The notes below the pieces were generated by a model. It was not told the origin of the DNA, searched no databases, and saw only the letters and a program-made list of their open reading frames with translations. Positions 1-11,934 of a stretch of DNA of 64,000 nt are shown here, in pieces. A program made the position numbers and the translations under genes. Within the stretch, counting starts at the first letter, position 1. Every line of letters starts with the position of its first letter. The stretch is taken from assembly GCF_041146395.1 (NCBI RefSeq), contig NC_090990.1:47502001-47566000 (forward strand). Direction: 5' to 3'. This DNA is from Eulemur rufifrons. Its lineage: Eukaryota > Chordata > Mammalia > Primates > Lemuridae.

Positions 1-2530
1 AAGAAAACTGGTTTTGCTATATGTCATTTTGCCATATTTTGAAACTTTGTTGTTAGGTGCATAAACATTTAGAATTGTGTGATCTCCTACTGAATTGACT
101 GTTTTATAATTATAAAATGACTTTCTTTATTCCTGGAGATATTCTTTGCTGTGAAATCTACTTTGTCTTATATTAATATAGCCACTTCAGCTTTTTTTTT
201 CTTGCTTAGGGTTGCCTAGCATATATTTTTTCAGTCTTTTACATTTACCCAATTTGTGTCTTTTTATTTAAAGTGTGTTTCTTGTAGGAAATGCACAGTT
301 GGGTCTTAGTTTTTTAACCAATCTGGTAATCTCTGCCTTTTAATTAAGGTGTTTAAACCATGTACATTTAATATGATTATTGATAAAGTTAGGTTAAGTG
401 TATCACTTCATTATTTGCTGTTTCTATTTTTGAAATCTGTTCTTTGTTCTCTTTCCTTCTTTTTCTACCTGCTTTTGGATTGAGTATTTTTTATGATTCC
501 ATTTTGTAACTTTTTTTGGCCTATTTATTTATTTATTTATTCATTCTTTTATTTCAAAGTATTAAGGGGCTATACATGTTTTTGGTTACATGGTTTTGTA
601 ATGCTTGAGTCACAGCTATAAGTGTGCCCATCACCCAAATAGTATTCATTGTACCCATTAGGTAGGTTTTTGCCCGTCCGCTCCTCCCCTCCCCCCCTGC
701 TTGATTCCCATTAAGTTTTACATTCCTCTGTGCACATGTGTGCTCATCGTTTAGTTCCAATTTAATAGCGAGTACATGTGGTGGTGTTTTTCCATTCTTG
801 TGATACTTCACTTAGGATAATGGTCTCCAGTTCCATCCAAATTGTTTCAAAAGGCATTAATTAATCCTTTTCTATGGCTGAATAGGACTCCATAGTATAC
901 ATATACCATATTTTGTTAATCCACTCATGAATTGATGGACATTTGAGTTGGTTCCCCATCTTTGCAGTTATGAATTGTGCTGCAGTAAATATTCAAATGC
1001 AGGTGTCTTTTTGATAAAATGACTTTTTTTTCTTTGGGTAGATACTCAATAGTGGGATTGCTGGATTGAATGATAGGTCTATTTTTAGTTCTTTGAGGAA
1101 TCTCCGTATTGTTGGCCTATTAGCTGTAACTTTTAATTGTGTTATTTATTAGTGATTGCTTTAAGGTTTGTAGTATACATCTTTAACTTATCACATTCTA
1201 CCTTCAAGTGATATCATATCAATTCACATATGTAAAGAACCTTATAGTAATATACTTCACTTTCCTCCTCCTGGCCTTTATGCTATTATTGTCATATATT
1301 TTATTTATTCATATGTTATACACCCTATGGTACATTGCTATTTTTGTTTAAATAGTCAAATATACTTTAAAAAGGTTATCATTTTTGGTGTCCTTCATTC
1401 CTTTGTGTAAATCTATATTTCCATCTGGTATTATTTTCCTGCTGCCTGAAGGACTTCCTTAAAGATTTATTGTAATGCAGGTCTGCTGATCATGTATTCT
1501 TTCAGCTTTTGTATATCTGAAAATGTCTTCATTTTGCCTTTATTTTTGAAAGATAATTTTGGTGGGTATAGACTTCCCGGTTGATGATTTGTTTTTCCTT
1601 CAGTACTTTAAAGATGTTGCTCCACTATCTTCTTGCTTGTTTTGTTTGCAATGAGAAATCTAATGTCATCTTTTTCTTTCTTTGTACATAGTATGTCTTT
1701 CTTTTCTTGATTTTTTTTTTTCTTGATTGCTTTTAAGGTTTACTCTTTATCACTGGTTTTCAATAATTTTTCTGTGATACCCTTTGGTGTAGTTTTCTTC
1801 ATGTTTCTTGTGTTTTTACTGAGCTTTTTGGATCTGTTGTTTCCTAGTTTTCCTCAAATTAAAATTTGGGGGTGGCCATTTTGTCTTTAAATATTTTTTC
1901 TTTCCTTTCCTTCTGGAATTATATTAGCTTGCATGAAATTGTACCACAGCTCATAATGTTCTTTTATAATATATATAAACATTTTTTTCCTCTCTTTGTT
2001 TTATTTTGGGTAACTCCCATTGCTGTGTCTTCAAGTTCACCAGTCTTTTCTTTAGCAATGTCTAATCTGCTGTAAATCCTGGCCCGTATATTTTTCATTT
2101 TGGACATTGTAGTCTTCATATCTAGAAGATGCTTTTATTGAGATGGGGTCTTGCTGTATCACCCAGGCTGATATTGAACTCCTAGACTCAAGCAATCTTC
2201 CTGTCTCAGACTTCCAGGTAGCTGGAACTACAGGCATGTACTGCCACATTGGCTGACCATTTATTTTTTATCTTCCATATCTCTATTTACTGTTTTGAAC
2301 ATACAGGATAAAGTTGTAATATCTTTTAATGTCCTTGTTTACTAATACTAGCTTTTATGTTAGTTCTGGATCAGTTCTGAGTGACTGAATATTCTCATTT
2401 TGGTTTGTGTTTTCTTGGCTCTTTGCATGCCTAATAGTCCTTGATTGATTGCTAGACATTGTGTTACTTACCTTGTTGGGAGTGGGATATTTTTGTATTT
2501 CTATGAGTATTTCATTTGTTTGAATATGCC
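1..2530 (-). repeat. Old L1 LINE, minus strand (ORF2 5' part to 5' region)
   Basis: The + strand reads as the reverse complement of an L1. It has the 'ctactttgtcttatattaatatagcc' endonuclease-region block, 'gtgtttcttgtagg', then 'gatgttgctccactatcttcttgc' and upstream ORF1/5' sequence. It is diverged with no long open frame. It is split by a younger L1 at 526-1112. A small insert near 2140-2250 resembles an Alu monomer. The left end lies outside the window, and the right edge is approximate. Confidence 0.75.
526..1112 (-). repeat. L1 LINE 3' end, minus strand, nested in older L1
   Basis: A T-rich tract (the complement of the A tail, 526-560) is followed by 3' UTR and ORF2 C-terminal sequence such as 'gattgctggattgaatgataggtct'. 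It stops abruptly at about 1112. The 9-base duplication tggcctatt flanks it at 517-525 and 1113-1121, and the older L1 resumes in register on both sides. It is a 5'-truncated retrotransposition event. Confidence 0.85.
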
Positions 2531-3215
2531 ACACTTTATTTATTTTATACTTTGTGGTCATTTGGATAGCTTTTATTTTTGGCAATTGCTGAGAGCTCCC
2601 TTGTGAGTGAATATTCTAGTACATGTACATTGGTGAATGTGTATATGGATTTTCATTCAGTATGTATTCCCAGGAATGTAATTACTGGATCATTGGGTAT
2701 TCATATGTTCAGCCTCAGCATATACTGCCAAAGAGTTTTACAAAGTAGTTGTGCCAATTTATATTCCTACCAGGTATATATGAGAAGTCTGCTTGCTTTC
2801 ACCTCACCAATACTTGGTATTTTTACCATTTTATTAGAGTCACGATTTTATTTTAATTTGCATTTCTCTGAACAGATAAAATTGAGTATATTTTCACGTT
2901 TCTTAGCCGTTTGGATATGTCTTCTATTAGATTATCTGTGTTTCTTAAACTGATTACTAGATTTGCTTTATATATTATGGATATGAATCCTTTTTTGGAT
3001 ACATCTATAGAAAATGTCTTTACCTACTTCATTAGTTGCTTTTTCAGCCACTTAATGGTATCTTTTGAAGAAGATCATTCTTAGTTTTAATATAGTCTAG
3101 TTAGCTTTTTTATTCCTTAAATGGTTAGCGTTTTTTGTGTTCTGTTTAAGAATTCTTTGGTTACTTTAAAAAGACATGAAGATTTTTCTCTCCAGGTATT
3201 TTGAAGCTGTTACTT
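2531..3215 (-). repeat. Diverged L1 LINE (ORF2 C-terminal part), minus strand
   Basis: Reverse complement of an L1M-type ORF2 end: 'aatgtaattactggatcattgggtat', 'gtgccaatttatattcctacca', 'ttttaatttgcatttctctga'. It is heavily mutated. Edges are approximate and family assignment is by pattern only. Confidence 0.65.
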
Positions 3216-3221
3216 CTTTGT

Positions 3222-3281
3222 TTCTGTCTTTCTCTCTCCCTCTCTTTCTCTCTCTCTCTCTCTTTTTTTTTTTTTTTTTTA
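3222..3281. repeat. (CT)n / poly-T low-complexity tract
   Basis: Runs of ctctct interleaved with ttt, ending in about 18 T. A simple repeat and likely length-variable. The stretch from 3282 to 4340 after it shows nothing I recognise. Confidence 0.9.
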
Positions 3282-4340
3282 CTAAGACCAATTCTTTGTC
3301 TTTGGTGTGAATTTCATTTTATTCTTCTTGGAATTCATGTCTATCTTAAAAATCTGAAAAATCTCAGCTACTTGGTAAAGCCTTTTAAAAATGATAGATG
3401 TGGGTGGCAACAGGTTTTAAAAAATTACATTTGAACATAAAAGTATAACTATATTTAACTTACTCTTTAGCTTGTTAGTTTTGATTTTATAATTTGTGTA
3501 TGAATATTCATGACAATACAGTATGCATAGTTTATTTGATTTTAAGAACTAGCTTATGTGATTATAGACATTTTCAGATACTGACAAATCATGACATTTT
3601 ATTTGCAAATCACATTCAGAGAGCTCTAATATGTATATCCTGAGCCAGATGAAGTAAAGAGAAAATATATTTTTATATTATCCCTTCATCAAAGAGTTGA
3701 TTATGTTTAGGATATAGAAAATTATTAACAACAGTATTACTGATAATACTTTATATTAGTTACCTCTACAGTGTACAAAACATTTTAGCATTCATTCTCA
3801 TTGATTTGATTTTCTTTCCTTTTTTTTAGGCAACTTTGGATAAAATTTATTGAAAATAGAGTTAGTGGAAATAGAATATGTTGTAATTTCTATTTACAGA
3901 AATGAATATAAAGGCAAATAATTAACAAAATATAAAGGAATTTAACAATGGCATGAAAAAGTCATGTTTATGGAAACCTAACCCATATTCATATTCTAAA
4001 TGCACAATGTGAAAGACTAATAATTGACTATATGCTAGGAAGAAAGATTATCGGGATTCAAGTCTTTGAAAAGCTTAAACAAAGCTAGTCTTTTTGTTTT
4101 ATAAATAAATTAACAATATTGATATATAAGCTGTTGTTAATTGGGTTTTCTGATATTTTCAATCAATATTTGTATGAATTAGCATGACTAGGCCAAACAT
4201 AACTACATAAAAATATTTAAGAAAGACTACTGCTTTTTGCTTATGATCTGTACTTGTAATTCTCCCATTGTCTCTTTTTTTAACTGTACATAATATTCTG
4301 AACTTTATTCAGTTTTTATGTCTTTAGTACATCCATCTAC

Positions 4341-5470
4341 TTTTTTGTTTGTTTCAGAGTATTACAGGAGTACAAATGCTTTGGTTACATAAGTTGCCTT
4401 TGTACCACCCAATAAACGTGCCCATCCCCCAGGCAGCATGCGCCGCATCCCTTAGGTGTGGGTTTACCCATTTCCTTCTCCCCTCCCACCTGCCCAATAC
4501 CCTATGAATGTTACTTACCATATGTGCACATTAGTGTTGATCAATTAGTATGAATTTAATGGTGAATACATGTGGTGTTTGTTTTTCCATTCTTGTGATA
4601 CTTCACTTAGAAGAATGGTCTCCAGCTCCACCCAGGATAATACAATAGGTAGTTCATTTTTTTTTATGGCTGAGTATATATATATATATACCACATTTTA
4701 TTAATCCACTCATATATTGATGGACACTTGGATTGTTTTTACATCTTTGTAATTGTGAATTGTGCTGCTATAAACATTCGAGTGCAGATGTCTTTTTTTC
4801 CGTTGGGTAGTAGTAAGTAGAATTGCTGGATCAAATGGTAGGTCTACTTTTAGTTTTTTGAGGTATCTCCATACTACTTTCTGTAGAGGTTGTACTAGTT
4901 TGCAGTCCCACCAGCAGTGTATGAGTGTTCTTAACTCTCCACATCCACGCTAACATTTGTTGTTTTGGGACTTTTATTTTTTTTTTTTGAGACAGAGTCT
5001 CGCTCTGTTGCCCAGGCTAGAGTGCTGTGGCATCAGCCTAGCTCACAGCAACCTCAAACTCCTGGGCTTAAGGGATCCTACTGCCTCAGCCTCCTGGACC
5101 GAGGGACTACATGCATGCACCACCATGCCCAGCTAATTTTTTCTATATATATTTTTAGTTGGCCAGATAATTTCTTTCTATTTTTAGTAGAGACAGGGTC
5201 TCACTGTTGCTCAGTCTGGTCTCGAACTCCTGACCTTGAGTGATCCGCTCGCCTCGGCCTCCCAGAGTGCTAGGATTACAGGCGTGAGCCACCGCGCCCG
5301 ACCTGTTTTGGGACTTTTTGATAAAGCTGTTCTCAGTGGAGTTAAGTGATACTTCATTGTGGTTTTGATTTGCATTTCCCTGATGATTAGAGATGTTGAG
5401 CAGTTCAAAGGACATGAACAGAAACTTTTCAAAAGAAGATAGACTAGTGGCCAAGAAACAGGAAAAAAAT
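4341..5470 (-). repeat. L1 LINE 3' end, minus strand, with inverted 5' segment and Alu insert
   Basis: It starts with a T-rich tail complement and lemur-type 3' UTR, then ORF2 C-terminal sequence on the minus strand up to 'gagatgttgagca' near 5402. From about 5405 to 5465 the L1 sequence is on the + strand (caaaggacatgaacagaaac and onward). This is the neighbouring ORF2 segment in inverted orientation, as expected from twin priming. An Alu at 4976-5303 interrupts it with its own target-site duplication. Confidence 0.8.
4976..5303 (-). repeat. Alu SINE, strepsirrhine type, minus strand
   Basis: A full dimeric Alu in antisense, from its T-run to 'ccaccgcgcccgac'. It has the lemur-type linker insert (5137-5185 region). 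The 15-base duplication tgttttgggactttt flanks it at 4961-4975 and 5304-5318, and the host L1 continues across it. Confidence 0.95.
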
Positions 5471-5546
5471 CTCATTTGATTTTCATAACAACCTGATTAG
5501 ACAGTATAAAATTTATCTTCCTTTTAATTTAGAAAAGAAGGATTAG

Positions 5547-5887
<341 letters not shown>

Positions 5888-6010
5888 AGAAAAGAAGGAT
5901 TAGAAAGATTATAATATACACCATATCTTAAGACAGTAATGGTAATGTATTATCATTATAGACATTCCTTTAGTTATCTTTAGACTATAGTTTATATGTT
6001 TATTTTGTAG

Positions 6011-6244
6011 ATGAAAATAAAATGTTACCTGCAAGATCAGGATGTACAATAGAAGATCACGTAATTGCAGGAAATGTAGAAGAATTTCGTAAAGATTTCA
6101 TTTCTAGAATATGGCTGACCTACAGAGAAGAATTTCCTCAAATAGAAGGCTCAGCTTTAACAACAGACTGTGGTTGGGGCTGTACATTGAGAACTGGCCA
6201 GATGCTGTTGGCCCAAGGACTCATACTACACTTTCTTGGTAGAG
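6011..6244 (+). CDS. ATG4C: ATG4C coding exon with catalytic cysteine (first exon in window)
   Basis: ATG4C is a cytosolic cysteine peptidase of family C54. It trims the C-terminus of LC3/GABARAP (Atg8) proteins to expose the lipid-accepting glycine and can remove them from membranes. This exon follows an acceptor 'tattttgtag' and starts with two bases of a split Asp codon. It encodes residues 54 (partial) to 131 in human numbering from memory, and ends with one base of Ala132 before donor gtaaat. It includes the stretch [14 protein letters not shown] and the active-site box DCGWGC; the nucleophile Cys111 codon is 6181-6183. Differences from remembered human sequence are few, for example Met and Arg in [12 protein letters not shown]. 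The upstream coding exon(s), about 53 residues, are not in the window, so the ATG at 6022 is an internal Met and not the start. Confidence 0.97.
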
Positions 6245-7779
6245 GTAAATAAAATATTTTGTTTTTGTTGTTTTTCAATTTGAACTCCAGCTTGTAAAAC
6301 TGCATAAAATTTCCTGAGGTTAATTTCTTGACGCTCTGATGTTTTCTAAAGTTGTAAATAATTTAGCTTACTACATTTTTATTGAACTGGGCCAGATATG
6401 ATTTATATTATATGTAAACTTTCACGATTCCTCTTTCAAAAACACAGGTTAATACCTGTTATTCTTAGTCACCACCACGAATTAAGGTAGTTCAATTTTT
6501 AGTACCCTTTGGCTTTTGTTGTTGTTACTTCTTTTCTTTTGGTTGAACTCTGGATTATCTTCATTTCAGTAAGTCCTGGGCAGGTCAATAGCAGTGATTT
6601 TCAGAGATAGTTGGTATTTTTTAATCTTAAGCTGTTTTTTAAAAGTTTCTCCCTACATGTCAATAATGATTTAAAATTATTTTTATCTTTATAAATATGA
6701 TTATAATAAATTATATTAAATAGATTAGACATATTCTTAATAAGGTCATTGTGCTGTGTCTTTTAGACCCTCAAAATGTCATTGATACCTAACTTACATA
6801 TATCTTTTTTTTCTAATGCGCCACCTTTCTAATAGTCCATTTTTTATAATGTGTGCATTTGTAGGAGGACTTTACCATTTTAGGCTATCGTATCTGATTA
6901 TTACTAAGCATTATCAGATTTTTTAAAGTATTAGAAAATATCCCTGTAATGCATGGCAAATATTTAGTAACCCTTCTGTAGAGGTTATTGATGAGATTAT
7001 TTAGGGAGAATGTTTATTGAAGAATGGTGTGAAAAATGCAAGGAAAAAGAATTTTTAAACTGGTTTTCTGGGATGATTTATTTGTAGTCTTGTGCAATCA
7101 TGGGCAAGGATTGTAATATTTTTCAGTCCTGACTAGGTGTCTGAATCTATGACTTATTTTGTCAATTTAGAATTACATGCATGTTTGGCAAATGTCTTGT
7201 TATTAAAACAGTGAAGTAATGGATATATTAATATTTGATTTTTTGAGATCTTTGATCTTTTATGACTTCCTTTATTAACTCTTCATTTATTAGAGAATTG
7301 GTATTACTCTATAATGATTAGGTTATTCTGAAGGGATGTATAGAAAAAAATATTTTGAAAAAATTTTAAAATCTTCATGGTCAGACTTTTAACATATAAT
7401 CAAAACAAAATCCACTTTCTGAAGATATCCTCTCATGAGTACTATAAATGTTAGTACATGTGTTTATTTTGTCTTTATGTAGTCAGACTGGATGTCTGAT
7501 AAACAGTCTGATAATGGAATACAAAAATATTTATTCCATCTCAATGCTGTCCAAGAAAAGAAAAAAAAAGAGTACCTTACAGAATTGTTCATTTGTACCC
7601 TAGTTTACTATTTTTTCTTTCTTTTGTTTTTTATTTTTGTGATTTTTCCCCCTGATTATATGTGATATATTTCCATTTTACAAATTTTGGAAGCTATAGA
7701 TAAGTCTAGGTATAATATTACCACATAGATATAAACATCACTGATATGTTGACATATTTTCTGTGTTCATACCTTTGTT
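6245..7779 (+). other. ATG4C intron, unique part
   Basis: AT-rich intronic sequence between the Cys111 exon and the L1 fragment at 7780. I recognise no transposon, RNA gene or other feature. Confidence 0.6.
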
Positions 7780-8035
7780 TTTTTAAGCAGCTTTATTGAA
7801 TTATCTATATACTGTATCTAAATGCTATAAATTCACTCATTTAAAGTGAACAATTCATTGGTTCTTAGTATATTTAAAGACTTCTCCAACCATTACCATA
7901 ATCTCATTTTAGAATTTTTTCATCATTGCCCGAAGAAACCTTATACCCATTAGCAGCCATTCTTGATACCTCTCCATAAACAACCATTAATCTACTTTCT
8001 GTTTGTATATATTTGCCTTTTCCTGAGTTTACTAC
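7780..8035 (-). repeat. L1 LINE 3' fragment, minus strand
   Basis: The + strand reads 'gcagctttattgaattatcta' and 'aatctactttctgtttgtat', the reverse complement of a mammalian L1M 3' end. The same segment occurs at 51780-52030. It lies about 110 bases before the exon at 8148. Confidence 0.8.
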
Positions 8036-8147
8036 TATCTTAGTTTAGTAACCCATATGATTTTAAATGCTACGTACTTATTTTAGTAGAATTATTAAAG
8101 TCTAACTATTTAAAAGATCTGAACACCTTGCTTTGGAACTACTATAG

Positions 8148-8478
8148 CTTGGACCTGGCCTGATGCTTTGAGTATTGAAAATTCAGACTCTGAATCATGG
8201 ACTTCCCACACTGTAAAAAAATTTACTGCATCATTTGAAGCATCGCTTTCAGGGGAAAGAGAACTCAAAACCTCAACAATTTCTCTGAAGGAAACAGTCA
8301 GGAAATACTCTGATGATCGTGAAATGAGAAATGAAATTTATCACAGGAAAATCATCTCTTGGTTTGGTGATTCCCCTTTGGCTTTCTTTGGCTTACATCA
8401 ACTGATAGAATATGGAAAGAAATCTGGGAAAAAAGCTGGAGATTGGTATGGACCAGCTGTGGTTGCTCACATTTTAAG
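8148..8478 (+). CDS. ATG4C: ATG4C coding exon, Ser-rich insert and WYGP segment
   Basis: The exon follows acceptor 'actatag', completes Ala132 and reads [18 protein letters not shown] onward to the first two bases of Arg242. The donor is gtaaaa. It is the largest coding exon seen (331 bases). Its first half, rich in Ser, Thr, Glu and Lys (about residues 140-190), corresponds to an insert that ATG4C and ATG4D carry relative to ATG4A/B and is the most diverged part from human. The second half is strongly conserved: [20 protein letters not shown], then [18 protein letters not shown]. In ATG4B the equivalent WYGP Trp lies near the active site and affects activity (family knowledge, numbering not checked). 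The frame is open throughout, with phase 1 in and phase 2 out, matching both neighbours. Confidence 0.97.
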
Positions 8479-9362
8479 GTAAAATTGTTTTAAAATCTTT
8501 CATCTTGTGACAGAGGTCCTCAGGCCCAGACATACTGATTTTTACAATGCATGTATATAATTGGAACTTTTAAAGTCTAACTGTATGAGAACGTTCATAA
8601 AGGAGCTTTCATTTGCTAATAGGTAAAAAAGAAGACATATTGTGACTCTAGTTACATTTAATTTATCTACAAAGTTTTCTTCTTTTGCTCATAGGTACAG
8701 ATATCCCAGGTCTCTTTCTAACCAGGTTTTCATTAGAAGACCTTATTGAAATGTTCTTAAAACTAACATCTCTTTCAGCCTTGGAACATGCATAACATTA
8801 TAGTTTTTTTTTTTTTTGATAGTATAACTTGGGGGCTGTAAAGTGCTGAAAGTATAATGAAATGTCAAGAGCTGAAATTAATGTTTTTAGCATTTCTTAG
8901 CACACATCAAATTCTTGTGAATTGTGAATGTATGGGACTATTAATATAATTATAGTAAAAGTAAAGTGTGACATTCAGGGTAGTTAGAAAACAGTTGAAA
9001 GTCAAATCTCACTATACCTCAGCTTTTTATATGCCATTTATTTGGATATTACTTAAGTTTAAAAAAAATTATCTCATCTATCCTATTATTATTATTATAA
9101 ACTAAATCATTAAAATATCTAAGTATCGTATGGTAAATGTACTCCACTTAAAATCACATATAAATTTGAAATTATTACAAATAATTTTTGTTTAATAATA
9201 ACATGCTTTTATATTTTATAAGCCAGATGTATACAACTGAAAAAGTATTTGCCTATTGTTATTAATCGGATTGTTAATGATAATATCAATTCCAATTTGG
9301 TATGACATTTATAAAAGCATAATCATAAAAGCATAGTTTCTAGCCTTCAAGATGTTCTCTAC

Positions 9363-9570
9363 CTCAGGGTAGAGACAAACTTTCTGTAGAGTGACAAATA
9401 CTAAATATTTCAGGCTTTCCAGGCCTTATAAGGTTTCTGTTTCCCATTTTTCTTCTTTTTTTTCTTCCTTCAGTTTCTTAAAACTGTCAGAAAAGTTTTT
9501 AGCTAGCAAATGGTACAAAAACAGATCACAGGTTTTATTTGGCCTATGAGCCATAGTTTGCCAATCCCTC
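9363..9570 (+). mobile_element. MER5A-like hAT MITE relic
   Basis: It matches the MER5A pattern: 'gacaaactttctgtagagtgac', 'aaatatttcaggctttccagg', and the end 'tttggcctatgagccatagtttgcc'. A non-autonomous, ancient hAT-Charlie element. The surrounding intron (8479-9362 and 9571-10307) shows nothing else I recognise. Confidence 0.8.
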
Positions 9571-10307
9571 TTCTATACTAAACACATGGGAACATTAATA
9601 ATAAGGCATTTTAAGTTAAAGAATGATATATAATGATATGTTAAATAAAATTATTTATATTTCTACAATTTGCATAATTTCCTTTTACAGATATTGTTAT
9701 TGTGATTTTTTTTTTACGTCATGTGCAGCATTGAGAATATTATACTCAGAAATAGTTTTCAATTTGCAGTTTTACTTATAGAATTTCAAGACTTAAAATT
9801 AGGAAATTTATTTGTTCAGGTCATATAGGTTTTTAGGCGAAGGAAAAAAAAGCTATGCTGTTGTTTAAAGAATGAAAACCTTCGTAAGTGTACCAGAGGA
9901 CAAACACAATTAATTCACTCCTAGTTAGTAATGTAAGTTAATATGAAGCAAACTTTGAAGCATATTGTCATGCCGCTGACTAGAAAATGTTTGATATAGC
10001 CAGGTGAGTGATTGAGAGAAATCCTTCTTTTTGAGGGTGAGGGGATTACAGCTTTATACCCAAGACTTTTTAAAATATATTTTGTAACTTATATTTTAAT
10101 GTTCTTTGAGTAGTTTAATGTAATATTCAACTTTGAAAAATTTAACCTGATTTCTGATACCATTTGGATGATAGTTTTTGACAACAGAATAGGTTAAATA
10201 GGAAAGTCAGGATAATGATGGCTTTTTCCCCCTTTTAAAATAAATCTTTAGTTACCCATAGGAAATGCAGTTAGGATTTTGAAAGATGATGCTTGTTATT
10301 TTCTTAG

Positions 10308-10378
10308 AAAAGCAGTTGAAGAAGCAAGACATCCTGATTTACAAGGAATAACTATTTATGTTGCACAAGATTGTACAG
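10308..10378 (+). CDS. ATG4C: ATG4C coding exon, 71 bases
   Basis: A short internal exon after acceptor 'ttttcttag'. One base completes Arg242, then it reads KAVEEARHPDLQGITIYVAQ and DCT, with one base of Val266 left before donor gtaaga, a near-consensus splice site. The 23 whole codons match remembered human ATG4C without change. It belongs to the peptidase core. The frame stays open for about 45 codons past the donor by chance, so an open reading frame reaching 10515 is not evidence of a longer exon. Confidence 0.96.
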
Positions 10379-10954
10379 GTAAGAATGTACATAATTCTAA
10401 TTTTTATGTTTTATTTGATCATACTTTTCATACGTGTTTAGCTTATCTTCCCAGTTATACTGTAAATGACGGTAAAGGTAGGGACGAGGTCTTACACGTT
10501 TCTGTTCCTACATAGCATCCTACATGTAACAGGCACTTATTAAATATTTTTGATTGAATACATACTAGGAATTATTAGTTGTAATATTAAAATAAATTCT
10601 CAAAGAAAATTTTAGCATTTCAAATGACTACTTTAAAAGAGATAGGAAAATTTATGTGTGACAGGTACCATTTCATTGGTGGATGTGTTTTAAGGAAAGA
10701 AAGTTCTTGTTTATCTTGTAAGGAACTGAATATGTTTCTCATTAATGCTTCAGTAAATCATCTAATAATGATGCAGCTATTGTCCAGATTATAAACATGA
10801 AATTCATTTATGTTTCATATATATGTTAAACACATAGCCTGAAGGTAATTTTATAGAATATTTTAAATAATTTTGTACATGAAACAAAGTTTTGACTCTG
10901 TTTTGACTGGACTTGTCACATGAGATAAAATATGGAATTTTACGCTTGTGACAT

Positions 10955-11040
10955 TATATGGGTGCTCAAAAAGTTTCAGATTTTGGAGCATTTTGGGTTT
11001 CAGATTTTGGATTTTTGGATTAGGGATGCTTAATCTGTAG
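10955..11040. repeat. Short interspersed repeat fragment, family not named
   Basis: The text 'ggtgctcaaaaagtttcaga', 'ggagcattttgggtttcaga' and 'ggattagggatgcttaatctg' recurs widely in mammalian genomes. It has internal repeats of cagattttgga. I cannot name the family with confidence. The rest of 10379-11934 is unremarkable intron. Confidence 0.5.
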
Positions 11041-11934
11041 TAATTTTGAAATTTTGTTGAGGATCAATAGAGACCATAATTTCTTAATAAAATAAAAGTA
11101 CCTTCAAATAAGCTATCTCATGTTAAGTTTATTTTTTATAGAAATGCTATTTTATAAGTGGATACGATATGTTAATGTTTTAGAAAAGTTACCTATACTT
11201 CAGTCATGTTTAATATAAAGGTATCTGCAAAATGCTTGTGGTTACTCTGATAACCAGCTAGTGTTTATAGTATAGAAGGAATGGTTACCAAATACACATG
11301 TATTTTTGTTTGGCCTTTTGTTCAGGTTAACTGCCTCCTAAAGAAAGGCTGATAGCCATAATTATAGCCATATGAAAATGAAAGTAGTAAATTTTTCAGA
11401 TGAGTATATAAGTTTTGCAGTTTCTATGTTTGTTTTTCAGGTAGGAAGTCTTGCAAGTAAAATTTACTAATTAATTAATTAATTTCTAATTTAGCCTAAG
11501 GATGTACTTAAGTAATCATTAAATAAATTTATGAATTTGCCTTTTTTGTTTTTATTGATACTGATCTTTAATTGTTACATATAGTTAATTAAACAGCAAA
11601 CAACACAAAGTTCCTTGTATATAAGTGGTTTGTGTAATTTGAAGTAGTTCTTAAAATTTTTGTTATTCATGTTTTTATATCTTCTAAAGGAAGAATTTAT
11701 ATTAGTGTAGTTTTGATGGGCTGTGGTATTAGGAATTAAATGAAACCAGATTCTGTGATTCTATGATTTTTTTCCCTTCTTCCTTCATTGGTGTTTTTAA
11801 GGGTTTAATTTTCCATTTATTTTCTCCTTTTCTTATTCTGTATTTTTTTTCTTTTGTAATTGCATCTGTTTCCATGGCTTTAAATACTTAGGACTGTGCA
11901 TTATACACTAGGACTTTTAAAACTACATTTCTAG

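Noticed and set aside
10279..10515. Open frame of 78 codons spanning the exon at 10308-10378 and beyond
   Set aside because: Only 10308-10378 matches ATG4C. The frame continues past a near-consensus donor by chance, so no longer exon is called.
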